64,000 nucleotides of DNA from Flaccisagitta enflata (taxonomy: Eukaryota; Chaetognatha; Sagittoidea; Aphragmophora): contig OZ231128.1 of assembly GCA_965153355.1 (NCBI GenBank), forward strand, positions 51,646,001-51,710,000, given 5' to 3'. Shown here piece by piece: positions 1 through 10,400 of this stretch. Every line of letters starts with the position of its first letter. Within the stretch, counting starts at the first letter, position 1. The position numbers and the translations under genes are program-made. The notes under the pieces were generated by a model. It saw nothing but the letters and a program-made list of their open reading frames with translations. It did no database searches and had not been told where the DNA came from.

Positions 1-2255
1 CTAGAAAAGCTTTTCTTCTTTTGAATGCTGTGTCCATCTGACATAGGCGATAGTTTTGTTTTCTGGTTTTTTTCCTTTAGTTTGTATTTTTCAGGATCTT
101 TTTTCCTCTCTTCTATTCTTCTTTTCTGTCTCCCAATTGCTTCATTTTCTCTGTATTTGTCAGGGTCTTCCTCCATTTCGGCTCTTCTCTCATTTTCCTT
201 CTCCAATCTCCTCTTTTCATCATAGGCCTCTTTATCTTCCTCCATTTCGGCTCTTCTCTCATTTTCCTTCTCCAATCTCCTCTTTTCATCATAGGCCTCT
301 TTATCTTCTTCCATTTCATTTTGTCGTCTTCTTTGCCTTCCAGATGCCTCATTCTCTGCGTAACCCTCAGGGTCTTCCTCCATTTCAGCTCTTCTCTCAT
401 TTTCCTTCTCCAATCTCCTCTTTTCATCATAAGCCTCTTTATCTTCTTCCATTTCATTTTGTCGTCTTCTTTGCCTTCCAGATGCCTCATTCTCTGCGTA
501 ACCCTCAGGGTCTTCCTCCATTTGGGCTTTTCTCTCATTTTTCTTCTCCAATCTCCTCTTTTCATCATAGGCCTCTTTATCTTTCTCCACTTCGGCTCTT
601 CTCTCATTTTCCTTCTCCAATCTCCTTTTTTCATCATAAGCCTCCTTATCTTCTTCCATTTCATTTTGTCGTCTTTTTTGCCGTACAGATGCTTCATTTT
701 CTCTGTAACCCTCAGGGTCTTCCACCATTTGGGCTGTCCTCTCATTTTCCTTTTCCGACCTCCTCTTTTCATTATATTTCTCTTCATTCTTGTCTTTTTC
801 GTTTTGTCGTCTTTTTTGCCGTCCAGATGCTTCATTTTCTCTGTAACCCTCAGGGTCTCGCTCCTCTTCATTTTCTCTCCATCTTTGCTTTCTAGATGTC
901 TCATTGTTTCTAAAATTCAAGGGATCTTCCTTCTCTTTCTTTTCTCTATGTTTTTGAACTTTGAGCTTGGTCTTTTCTTTTCTTTCTAGTTCAACTTTTT
1001 GCTTCATTTTTTCCATATCATACTTTTTTCCGCAATTCTTATTTCTTGTGAGATGGGAATAAAGCAGAGGGAACCAAGTACCACAACTCTTACAAAGACC
1101 AGCTTGTCCAGAAATCTTGGGGTCTGTGGTAGGCATGGACTCTGTTGAAGAAGAGCGCTTCATTCCAGCACTTTTTTGAGGCTTTGGTGAACCTGGCTTG
1201 CTTTGAGAAGATAACTTTGGCTTATTGAGAGAGGGTAACTCTTTGGAGAGAATTTTTGGCTTGCTGATGGAATTCGCATATGATGTTCCAATCTCAGACA
1301 TATTTAAAGGTTCTACTACAACTCTTAAATCTCTTAATGGGAAGGAATTGGCTTGTTCCTCAATAGAGCATTTCTTCATAAGTATACAGTAGCTTTGCTC
1401 ATATGGTGTATCCATTGGTGTTTGATTTACTGGAGGTTTTGAATCTTCACATAAGAACCATTTGGACTCATTCTTGATGTAAGCGCGATTGTGTCCATTC
1501 TCTGCAGTTCCAATGTGAGATATGGTGCCTATTATCTTGTACTTGGATTTATCAATGTCAAGTATTTCGGACCTGAATAAATCAACTGCAGTTGAGTTTT
1601 TTTCAGTCTTGCCATTTCTGAACTCCATCCTCAAAATTTGAATGAGCAAGTATTTTGGATGTTTTGAAATACTCAATTTCTCCATGTATGGCAACTTTGG
1701 GCAGCTTGGATTAGTATTTGAGCAATTCCCGCAGCTTCTTCCATCAAACTGAGTGTGAATAGCGAAGTGTTGCTTTATCAAGTCTTGCAATGCTATAGCT
1801 ACCCTTGATGAAGGAATGGCTACCTTGAGGATTGTGTCAGTGCTAGGGAATGATGGAGGATACTGTTGACATGTTGGGCAAGGTGAGGCGCGATCATTTA
1901 CTCTGAATCTGTACTGATGATCAACGGAGAACATGAACAACTGACTGGGACAATGCTCAAGTAGAAAGCTGAAAAGCTCCACTGTATCATGTTGGGCACC
2001 TGAATTCAGTGGCTGTCCTGTTGCTTGAGCTAAAAGATGTCTGACTTGCAAGGCACTTGTCACTTCATTTCTTCCTGTTTTTGAGAGTACTTGACTAAGC
2101 TCAATCAGTATGGGTGAAGCATTCTTCCACTCTGACAACTGAGAAAGAAATTCTGGAATATGGCGAAGAAGCTGAAGAATGCTGTTAAGAGAGCACAAGT
2201 TCCTATGTACTTTATCATTCCTAAGAAGCAACTGAGGTAACTTAAACTGACTCAT
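1..2255 (-). CDS. USP-type deubiquitinase domain protein with zinc finger and 23-aa charged repeats (3' end outside window)
   Basis: Open frame of 751 codons reading leftward from ATG 2255-2253, with no stop before base 1. Residues 1-300 show the ubiquitin-specific protease (peptidase C19) order: Cys box NLCSLNSILQ (catalytic Cys 21), QHD-type box GAQHDTVELF (86-95), two CxxC pairs (126/129 and 175/178) like the USP finger, the strand YLLIQILRM (202-210), His box SHIGTAENGHNRAY (His 255), WFLCEDSK (266-273) and SYCILMKK. All expected catalytic positions are present, so it may be active in removing ubiquitin. Residues 388-408 form C-x2-C-x9-H-x6-C, probably a zinc finger. From about residue 440 onward alternating 23-residue units follow. 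The chosen ATG follows a pyrimidine-rich stretch, so an upstream exon joined at a nearby AG is possible. A USP next to a C2HC motif and DPE-type repeats suggests a Helitron-like N-terminus, but no Rep or helicase is inside the window. Confidence 0.8.
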   Translation of the reverse strand, partial: MSQFKLPQLLLRNDKVHRNLCSLNSILQLLRHIPEFLSQLSEWKNASPILIELSQVLSKTGRNEVTSALQVRHLLAQATGQPLNSGAQHDTVELFSFLLEHCPSQLFMFSVDHQYRFRVNDRASPCPTCQQYPPSFPSTDTILKVAIPSSRVAIALQDLIKQHFAIHTQFDGRSCGNCSNTNPSCPKLPYMEKLSISKHPKYLLIQILRMEFRNGKTEKNSTAVDLFRSEILDIDKSKYKIIGTISHIGTAENGHNRAYIKNESKWFLCEDSKPPVNQTPMDTPYEQSYCILMKKCSIEEQANSFPLRDLRVVVEPLNMSEIGTSYANSISKPKILSKELPSLNKPKLSSQSKPGSPKPQKSAGMKRSSSTESMPTTDPKISGQAGLCKSCGTWFPLLYSHLTRNKNCGKKYDMEKMKQKVELERKEKTKLKVQKHREKKEKEDPLNFRNNETSRKQRWRENEEERDPEGYRENEASGRQKRRQNEKDKNEEKYNEKRRSEKENERTAQMVEDPEGYRENEASVRQKRRQNEMEEDKEAYDEKRRLEKENERRAEVEKDKEAYDEKRRLEKKNERKAQMEEDPEGYAENEASGRQRRRQNEMEEDKEAYDEKRRLEKENERRAEMEEDPEGYAENEASGRQRRRQNEMEEDKEAYDEKRRLEKENERRAEMEEDKEAYDEKRRLEKENERRAEMEEDPDKYRENEAIGRQKRRIEERKKDPEKYKLKEKNQKTKLSPMSDGHSIQKKKSFS
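90..935 (-). repeat. 69-bp coding minisatellite (23-residue units) inside the USP protein
   Basis: Two related 23-residue modules alternate. One begins DPEGY and contains ENEASGRQ; the other begins DKEAYDEKRR and ends ENERRAEMEE. About a dozen units are recognisable, with the best-matching ones near-identical in DNA, which indicates recent unit exchange. The frame stays open through all units, suggesting the protein length is free to vary but the frame is kept. Composition is Glu, Arg and Lys rich, likely long charged helix. Confidence 0.8.
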
Positions 2256-2635
<380 letters not shown>

Positions 2636-2742
2636 TATATATTGGGTAGGATGAGAATGAGAAATGAAAACAATTCTGAGGATAATATTTCTGATAATAT
2701 TTCAGAAAGACTTCTTCAGAACTGAAAACTAAAGAAAAATTT

Positions 2743-2753
2743 CCCCTTTTATA
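2743..2753 (-). promoter_or_regulatory. TATA box candidate, minus strand
   Basis: TATAAAAGGGG on the minus strand, about 490 bp upstream of the USP ATG. It is the mirror copy of the plus-strand TATA box at 2908. Promoter function is inferred only from the motif and position. Confidence 0.35.
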
Positions 2754-2907
2754 CTACCTGGCAAGGAGGAGGATGATGAGGAAGAGCAGGTTTGAGCACA
2801 ACTTGCCCAAACTAGTGCCCAAACTTTGCCCAAACTTGAGCCCAGACTTGTGCCCAGACTTGTCTAATATCTCCCTCCTCCTTTTCCCCCTCCTCCTCCC
2901 TGGTGGG

Positions 2908-2917
2908 TATAAAAGGG
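2908..2917 (+). promoter_or_regulatory. TATA box candidate, plus strand
   Basis: TATAAAAGGG in the right arm of the inverted repeat. It faces away from the minus-strand copy, giving a divergent arrangement. No plus-strand gene is seen directly downstream. Confidence 0.3.
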
Positions 2918-2972
2918 AGAGATTTTCTGCAGTCTTCAGTTCTGATGATGTGTTCCTCAGAACTATTTTTTT

Positions 2973-2977
<5 letters not shown>

Positions 2978-3065
<88 letters not shown>
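2978..3065. repeat. (TC)n microsatellite
   Basis: About 44 uninterrupted TC units, opposite in strand to the GA array at 2463. Confidence 0.97.
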
Positions 3066-3069
<4 letters not shown>

Positions 3070-3299
3070 TTTTTGAAAGATTTGAAATGGAACAATATGG
3101 ATGTCATTTTGCGTTTTTGCTCAATTCATATTTCTTTGTGAATATTTTCAGCATTAATGATAAGTAATGTCTCTAAATGATGCATGCAATTATATCAGGA
3201 TAACTGGATATCATTAACAATGGTTAACTAACTTGTAAATAGTTTTAAACATTTTATCAACTTTTTCTTTCAGGCTAAGAAATGTAATTAAACTGTCAT

Positions 3300-3800
3300 G
3301 AATTTCTATTGATACCACAATATGCAAATGAGTCATGTTACGTGATATGAAATGCTATCTCATAAACCGTTTGTCGTAGAGCTTTTTAAGTGTCACCAAA
3401 AGTTCCATCTGACAACTAGTTGTAAGTTGATGTTAGACATGTCGCAACATAAGATGACATGAATACTTCCAAAGTTATGATCGAAAAACTGAAACTCACC
3501 ATAATAGGCAAATGAGGAAAATTATGTACACTTGAGTTTCTCACTCTGACTGAAAATTGCTTAATTTGTCACTTATCAGGTCAGAAAGTAAAAGTGACTG
3601 AAAATTCCATGTCATATGACATGAAGTGCTATCTCAGAAACCGTTTATCATAGAGCTTTTTAAGTGTCACCAAAAGTATCATTTGACAACTAGATGTAAG
3701 TTGATGTTAGACATATTGCAACATAAGATGACATGAATGGTTCCAGAGTTGTGATGGAAAAACTGAAACTCACCATAATATGCAAATGAGAAGAGAAGTG
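3300..3800. repeat. Two direct copies of a ~200-bp unit; an inverted copy lies at 9745-9925
   Basis: Unit 1 (about 3330-3520) and unit 2 (about 3600-3795) share long blocks such as AGAGCTTTTTAAGTGTCACC and GACATGAATA. The reverse complement occurs at 9745-9925, beyond the LINE. The three copies therefore look like the arms of one foldback repeat that was later split by the LINE. No coding content recognised. Confidence 0.85.
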
Positions 3801-3835
3801 ATGCAATAAAATGTATTTTTGCATTGTCTCACAGG

Positions 3836-4212
3836 GCTGGGGCAACATTGCATCAGCCCTGTGGGATGATGCAACATTGCCTCAGCCCTGTGGGATGATA
3901 CAACATTGCATCAGCCCTGTGGGATGATGCAACATTGCATCAGCCCTATGGGATGATGCAACATTGCATCAGCCCTATGGGATGATGCAATGTATGATGC
4001 AATATTGCATCAGCCCTGTGGGATGATGCAATATTGCATCAGCCCTGTGGGATGATGCAACATTGCATCAGTCCTATGGGATAAGGCAATATTTCAGTTT
4101 ATTGCATCAGTCCTGTGGCATGACGCAAAATATCATTTTATTGCATCAGCCCCATGGGATATTGCAACATTTCATTTCATTGTATAGACCCTGTGGAATG
4201 ATGCAGTATTGC
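3836..4212. repeat. Minisatellite, about 11 units of ~30 bp, each with a palindrome
   Basis: Unit of the form TGATGCAACATTGCATCA followed by GCCCTGTGGGA. In some units the first block is the perfect 18-bp palindrome TGATGCAATATTGCATCA. Units degrade toward 4200. Isolated related units reappear at 9700-9730 and 9957-10005, on the far side of the LINE. Confidence 0.9.
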
Positions 4213-4441
4213 TAATTTCTACTACTTCACTTGTTTAAAACATGTGACATATATGGAGAGACAGATGGACAAATAAACAAATGAAACGACAAAGAACTAA
4301 AGGAGGTTCTCAGAGAAGTAAAGGAGGCTCTCAAAACACGTTCGGCGATCATTTTATTCAATACATTGTATTGCCGTGAAGGAAAAGACTGAATCCACGA
4401 AATGAATGATATGAATAAACTGAATCCTTCCCGTCGTTAGA

Positions 4442-5671
4442 ATGAGCGGTTTACCAAATTACGTCGTCGCCGCTGATACTGTCATCATCTCGGATATATT
4501 ATACTATATGTCGAACAAACTGCATAACACGCCGTTAAAAACTGTGGTGACAACTTGTCACAGCTTCTACACCGACGTTGATTATGTTTTTAACGAGAAA
4601 AAGAAGTTTTGTGATGCGACTGATGAGCTTTGTTCCGGCCGCCGATGTGAAAACAAACGCTTTAAAAACATAGAAGATATCTGCGCAATTCTCGTGCGTA
4701 GAGACTCGCAGAATCTATTTATACCCAAATTTGCATCACTCAATCTGAGTAATGTCCCAATTAATGAATCGGGCGATCCTTCCTTGGGCCAACTAATGGC
4801 TGCAATTGTCGACATGAAAAAAAATATGGTCACAACCGAAATGTTGACATCTTCTTTTGAAAATTTTAAGACTCAAATGGCGTCGTCGTCGTCATCATCC
4901 ACGTCGACGTCGTCGTCGTCATCATCCACGTCGGCGTCGTCCTTGTCGGCTTCTGCGTCGGCGTTCTCATTGCCACGTTTCCCTCAAAGGCCTCCACCAC
5001 CGCCGTTTGCGCCAGGAGCGTCTTCCATTATTGCAGCTGCATCAACCAATGTATCAGCGTCATCACCGTCGGCACCCACTCTCAGTCAAGTTGTGTCTGA
5101 CTCAACTGTCTCGCCAGAAGATGTGGTGCTTGGTGATGTTGGAGCAGATCGAAGTCGTGGTAGTGGTGGTGGTAGTCGTGGAAGAGGTGGTGGTCGAGGA
5201 GGTCGTCGGGGAGATACAGGAGGAGGAGGAGGAGGAGGAGGAGGAGGCGGATGACGAGAAGCTTCATATCAAAATCGCCGACATGAGCGCGGATCTCGTG
5301 ACGTATCACGGTCAAAGACTGTGATTGGCAAAAATGTGAGCAACGGACCTATTTCGTTTAAGGGTGCAGACCTGACAATCAACAAATATATTGGTCGCGT
5401 CCACAATGAAACATTTACGGAAGATCTTCGTCAATTCATCACGAGTCACCAGATCAACATCGTGGAATTGGAACAACTCGAAACCAAACACGGGCGGTTT
5501 AAATCATTTCGACTTCGCTTAAAAAAAGACGACGTCGAACGCATGGAAGATGAAGCGTTTTGGCCGAAGGGAATTATCTTCTCTCCCTTCTTCCGCCCAA
5601 AGAGCAATGAAGAGCGACTTCAAGCAGCCGGTGGACTAACCGCTTCCGCATCTCACACTAATGGCAGCTAA
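4442..5671 (+). pseudogene. LINE ORF1 (RNA-binding gag-like protein), one in-frame stop
   Basis: One frame from ATG 4442 to TAA 5669-5671, interrupted only by TGA at 5252-5254 (followed directly by CGA, so CGA to TGA decay at a CpG is likely). Order: a conserved-looking N-terminal domain (residues 1-120) with a Cys-containing segment, a Ser-rich low-complexity linker (about 143-180), a Pro/Ala/Ser region, an RGG-rich basic stretch (about 240-265), then after the stop a compact alpha/beta domain (about residues 305-385) with the look of an RRM-type nucleic-acid-binding fold. The probable role is to coat element RNA. The last 11 nt overlap ORF2. Confidence 0.75.
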
Positions 5672-8600
5672 CAAGGTCAGCGTCAGTATCATCTCCCATA
5701 ATATCAATGGTTTTTCAAGTAGTGAAAGCTTTTTGAAAATGAAGTGTGATGACGATCCCGATAGTATTCTATGCATACAAGAACACTGGTTAAGACCGGC
5801 GTACAAAAATGTAAAATCCATAAATCAACTTAGAAATGTCCACCCGGAATTTGACGGTTATGGTGTCTCGGCCATGAGAGGTGTGCATAATGACGCTATT
5901 ATGATGGGCAGACCGTACGGAGGTACGGGATTTATTTTCAATAGAAAATTTTCTCCTTTTTTGCAACCAGTGATGCAGTATGAAGGTGAGCGTGTATCAG
6001 TCATGAAAATAATGGATGTAGATTTTACAATTTTGTTGATCAATGTTTATTTTCCGTTTAAGCAAAATACTGATGAGCATCGAGTTCAGTATCTAGAATT
6101 ACTGGTTACAATTGAAAATATTATTGTCACTAATCCTACAGCCAAGTTCATTATAACTGGTGATTTAAATTATAACCTCTATGATGATAGACAACCTATG
6201 TCTAGTACTTTACGCGAATTTTTGAATTCTTATGATCTTGTATGTACACATGATCTCGATTCCTCCTTTAACCCTGACTCTTCTTACACGCGTTGCTGTA
6301 TTAAGAGTGGAACTTACTCACTATTAGATTTTGTCCTTATCAGCACTTCACTGCGGGATCGTGTCAGGCGCTGTGGTATTGAATACGACAGACGGAACCC
6401 CTCTGATCACGTCCCAGTTTTGGTGCAACTAGACTTAGTTCCATTAAACAAACCCACAGGTGATGTTAATCGTACTGAGACCAAAGTAAACAGAGTTCCC
6501 TGGTCTCAGATCCAACGTGACGATTTGGTAAAGTAGCGTGAAGCAATGGAGGAAATGTTGGATTCACTTATTATTCCTCCTAATGCTGTTCATGGGAACA
6601 ATTTGTGTTTTTGCGAACGGCATGTCTTTGATATCAATAATTATTATCAATCACTCCTGTCTATTTTAGAGGTAGCCGATTCTCTCTTACCGCGAAAATC
6701 TCCCCGTGGTAAAAGGGGTAAAGATTTTTGGAATGATAGATTAACACAGCTAAAACGGGATTCTGTAGACGCATATGACTTGTGGTCACGTGACGGACGA
6801 CCCTCTTCCGGTCCCTCCTTTGAGCAAAAGAAAGACTGTCATTACAAATACAAAGCTGAGCTCCGTCGGCACCGTCGAGTTGTTGCCGAGGAAAGGAGTG
6901 AGGTTTTGGGGAATAACTTGATTAATAAAGATTTTCATAGCTTTTGGAGAGACTGGAAGCGCATATCGCAAAATAAAAGTCCTCATGTAAATTGCATTGA
7001 GGGCGCCAATAACGAACCCGATATTGCCAGTGTGTTCAAATCTTATTTTCAGGATATCTACGGCAACAACGACTCGGAAGCGCATCGATCACTTCATAAC
7101 AAATTCGCCGAAAGATTTCCACAGTTCTTTAATTCAGGATGGAATCAATCAATCACTCCCTTCTTCCTTACCTGGGATGACATGATCGCCATATCAGGCA
7201 AGTTGAAAGAGGGCAAAAGCTCGACTTCATTTATTACGGCTGAGCATATTTTGTATGGAAGCACTAAATTGGCCGTACATTTGCACATTTTGTTCAATGC
7301 GTTTATTCAACATTCATTTGTCCCTCTTGATTTTTTAAAGGGGACAATTTCACCTATAGTTAAGAACAGTTCGGGCAATCTTCATGCTGCTGATAACTAT
7401 CGCGGTGTCACACTTAGTAGTACATTCGCGCACATGTTTGAGAATGCTCTTCGCCTAAAATTTGGCGGTTATCTTTCCAGCAGTGATTTGCAATTCGGTT
7501 TCAAACCGAAACACGGCACAAATCATGCGCTTTTCACTCTCAAATCCTGCATAAATCATTTCACTGAGAGGGGTTCCTCCGTGTATGTTGCACTATTAGA
7601 TTTTAGTAAAGCCTTCGACACCATATCCCATAGTGGTCTCTTTCTTAAATTAATTGATAGAAATGTTCCACTATGTTTCTTATTGATAATAATGTATTGG
7701 TACATGAACATGGAGTATGATGTCAAATGGGCAAATGCTCGATCAAGCTCTTTTAAAGTCAAGTGTGGTACAAAGCAGGGGGGCATATTATCACCCGACT
7801 TTTTTGCCGTTTATATTGACGACCTTATCAGGATACTAAAGAAGATGGGTGTTGGTTGTCATATGATTGAATTATTCATAGCATGTATTCTATTTGCAGA
7901 TGATATGACGTTGCTTTCCCCAACCCGAGACGCATTACAACGTTTATTGGATATTTGTGCCCAGTATTGCACGAAGTTCTGTCTTAAATTCAATGTTTCC
8001 AAGACAAAGGTATTAATATTTGGTAAACTGAGTAGATCAATCGAGTCATTGGCTAAACTCAAAATTAACGGTGAGTCCATTGATTTTGTCAAATCATGCA
8101 AGTATCTTGGTTTTTATCTCGTATCTCATGATAGTTTCAATCTGTTGCTGAAGACTTACGCGGATTCTTTGGTAGCGTCAATTCAATTCTTTCTTGCATG
8201 CAAAAGCCAAGAGAGAATGTTTTAATGCAGTTATTGTATTCTAACTGTGTAACTAAATTAACACATGGTGCTGCAGTCAAGGATCTTAGCTCCTCGGAAA
8301 AAAATCAATTGAATGTAGCTGTCAACATGAGAGAATTGTGGGTACGTTTCTAAGGGCGGCCTCCTGGTTGTTAGGTAAATGAAACAAAAGTTATTACCCT
8401 GACTTCCCCGCTTACCGATCTCCGTTGCAACCGATACAATCTTTTGACATATCTAGATCTAAACCTTCGCTCGTCTTCGCCTGTCTAGAGGGATTTACCA
8501 ATTCAACTTTTAAGGTGGCCGGTCTGAAGGAGTGACCGTGTTGCTATATTTTTAAAAATAATACTATCAAATTTTACATCATTAGATAGCCTAGCGTTTA

Positions 8601-9550
8601 TGCTTTCCTCGGTTGTTCTTACTTTTCAAATACTCCTAATATTTCAGGTGTACTGATCAAAAGACGAAAGGTAGTTCATGATTTTATGAGCGCTCATGCA
8701 TGAAATACGCTAAGTCTGAGAACAAAACATGTTTGTGACTTTTTTTCTCTAAGTGGCGGAAATCGTCGTGACTTTTTTTACCCAAACTTTGAAAGCTCAT
8801 ATCTTTTGAACGGATTGACGGATTGACTTGATTTTTTGTATGGTAACATTATTTGACCTTGTTTACTAATATGTCAAGATTCAAGAAATTTCAGATATTG
8901 CAACCAGCCGAACCAGCCTACCTATCCAAAAATTTCAAATTAGTGTAGCCAAAAAAGTGTTGTATGAAATTTTCTGAGATTTTGCATGAATAACCATCCA
9001 ACCCCTGGACTAATCCTAGGTGAGTTGTATGGCGATCACATGATTACTTTGGCCGTAATCACATGAAACATTTTTTTCGTTAGAAAGCTATTCAGTACTA
9101 GTCCACAGATTCCAAAGCAAAGCTCCTAACGTGGAATATTAATGATGAATCCATCCTTTGATGTCATCTCAATAACAGCATCGCATATTTGCTCCTTGGT
9201 CTGAGCGTCTTCATCTTAAAAAAAAAAATAAACTAATTCTAACTCAACAAATCCGTTCACTAGCGAAGCTTTCAGGCGACGGAACTTAGTAGAGTGTGTT
9301 TTAAAGATCTTTTTTGAGCGGCGGTTCTTTTCATGAATGTAATGCTGTTCGTCGCATATTTGGTTTTCGTCGATGGCAGAGCATTCGGCAATTACGTGAT
9401 TTTTATGGATTTGACTCTATGGAAAAATTGTTTGAAAAAGCCAGATTACGCTTTTTTCGCTCTATAAAAGATCATAGTAATCAAGTGATTAAATTTCTAT
9501 CAGGTCTCATGTGCGAGACAGAAGAACATGAACGTAATAGAACCTGGTGA
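5661..9550 (+). pseudogene. LINE ORF2: AP endonuclease plus reverse transcriptase, broken
   Basis: ATG 5661 overlaps the end of ORF1. The endonuclease shows SHNINGF (residues 12-18), CIQEHWL (Glu 41), GDLN (DNA 6159-6170) and SDH (6402-6410), the usual APE catalytic set. TAG at 6534-6536 interrupts the frame. The reverse transcriptase follows in the same frame with LLDFSKAFDTISH, GTKQGGILSP and the catalytic FADD at 7893-7904. A frameshift near 8208-8222 moves the C-terminal part (8210-8325) to another frame. About 1 kb of foreign DNA (8326-9341) then separates it from the last segment (9342-9550), which resumes with NAVRRIFGFRRW. Not functional as it stands. Confidence 0.85.
8326..9341. mobile_element. 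~1-kb insertion in LINE ORF2, identity unknown
   Basis: The two protein halves on either side join at ...VAVN / NAVRR, so the intervening DNA is an insertion. No long ORF, no clear terminal inverted repeats and no convincing target duplication were found. It holds AT-rich sequence and an A-run at 9219-9227 near its right end. Confidence 0.6.
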
Positions 9551-9702
9551 CCTTTCCCCTTTTTATCATTTTTTTTTCCTATCTCCCCGTAGATCATTTT
9601 AACTGTAGAATTCTTTCTGTAGATCATTAGACATGACGATTGTATTGATGTTTGGATTGTCGCATTCTATGTTGACGAAAATAAAAGCAATAATAATAAT
9701 AA

Positions 9703-10010
9703 TATTGCATCAGCTCTATAGGATAGCATTATATTGCATTATTTCTCTCCTCATTTGCATATTATGTTGAGATTCAGTATTTCCATCATATCTCAGGAAC
9801 TATTCATGTCATCTTATGTTGCGACATGTCTAACATCTACTTACATCTAGTTGTCAAATGGAACTTTTGGTGACACTTAAAAAGCTCTACGACAAACAGT
9901 TTCCAAGATAGCATGTCAGATCGTCGGACTGACAGATTTTTTTTTCAAGTCATGCAGAATGATGCAATATTGCATCAATCATGTGGAATAATGCAATGAC
10001 TTAACATTTT
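9703..10010. repeat. Right arm of the foldback repeat split by the LINE
   Basis: 9745-9925 is the reverse complement of the 3330-3520 and 3600-3795 units. It is bordered by degraded palindromic minisatellite units (GATGCAATATTGCATCA at 9961-9977). Confidence 0.8.
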
Positions 10011-10037
10011 GGGTCATTTCCTTAAGTTTTAACCAAT

Positions 10038-10142
10038 TTGGACTCGTGGGTTACGGACGGACCGACGGACCGACCGACGGACCGACGGACCGACCGACGG
10101 ACAGACAAAGCCTCTTGTAGAGATGCGTGGACGCATCTAAAA
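10038..10142 (-). mobile_element. Hairpin-ended element, variant palindrome, partial
   Basis: GGACCGACC tract then AGATGCGTGGACGCATCT (10121-10138, near-perfect palindrome) followed by AAAA. Same layout as the main family but with a different palindrome sequence. The other end is not recognised. Confidence 0.6.
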
Positions 10143-10164
10143 ATCGCTCGCAATTCAAAAATGT

Positions 10165-10230
10165 TAAGGACGAAGGGACAGACGGACCGACGCAGCAAGG
10201 TGTGTAGAGTCGAGTGTCCGTGACCAAAGA
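10165..10230 (-). mobile_element. Hairpin-ended element, degraded terminal fragment
   Basis: GGACAGACGGACCGACG, a GCAAGGTGTGTAGAGTC block, and a decayed palindrome (10208-10224), directly next to the previous copy. Confidence 0.5.
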
Positions 10231-10400
10231 TAGTCCTCGTTACCAATGAACTATGGGCGTTACTTTTAGCATAAACACGTTTTACATCAAGGTGTGAGTT
10301 TCTTGGACAAGAAAGGAGAAAACTGAGAGGCCAAATCAGCAGCTGCGACGCTAAGGGCGTTGGATATCACGACTCAAATCTTAAAGTACAAACTATGGCG

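Larger units (their letters stand above)
2716..2945. repeat. Inverted repeat with arms of about 55 bp
   Basis: Left arm 2716-2770 and right arm 2891-2945 are imperfect reverse complements; both run from TCAGAACTGA through CTTTTATA to a GGAGGA tract. The loop (about 2795-2870) holds five 12-13 bp tandem units of TTGCCCAAACTTG type. The arms face the GA array on one side and the TC array on the other, so the palindrome extends into the two microsatellites. Confidence 0.75.
4213..9703 (+). mobile_element. APE-type non-LTR retrotransposon (LINE), degraded, inserted in a foldback repeat
   Basis: Two overlapping ORFs (gag-like ORF1; endonuclease plus reverse transcriptase ORF2), an AATAAA at 9680-9685 and a short ATA-repeat 3' tail ending near 9703. 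The flanks are the two halves of the foldback repeat (3300-4212 and 9703-10010). The 5' limit is placed just after the last minisatellite unit and is approximate. The gene order and microsatellite tail fit the CR1/L2/Jockey side of LINE diversity; the clade is not resolved here. Confidence 0.9.

Noticed and set aside
56-904. Ser/Phe-rich plus frame and Lys/Arg-rich minus frame over 56-904
   Set aside because: Shadows of the true minus-strand USP-repeat frame, which is open through the window edge.
3836-4212. CRISPR-like array of ~30-bp repeats
   Set aside because: Units are contiguous without unique spacers, in a eukaryotic repeat context.
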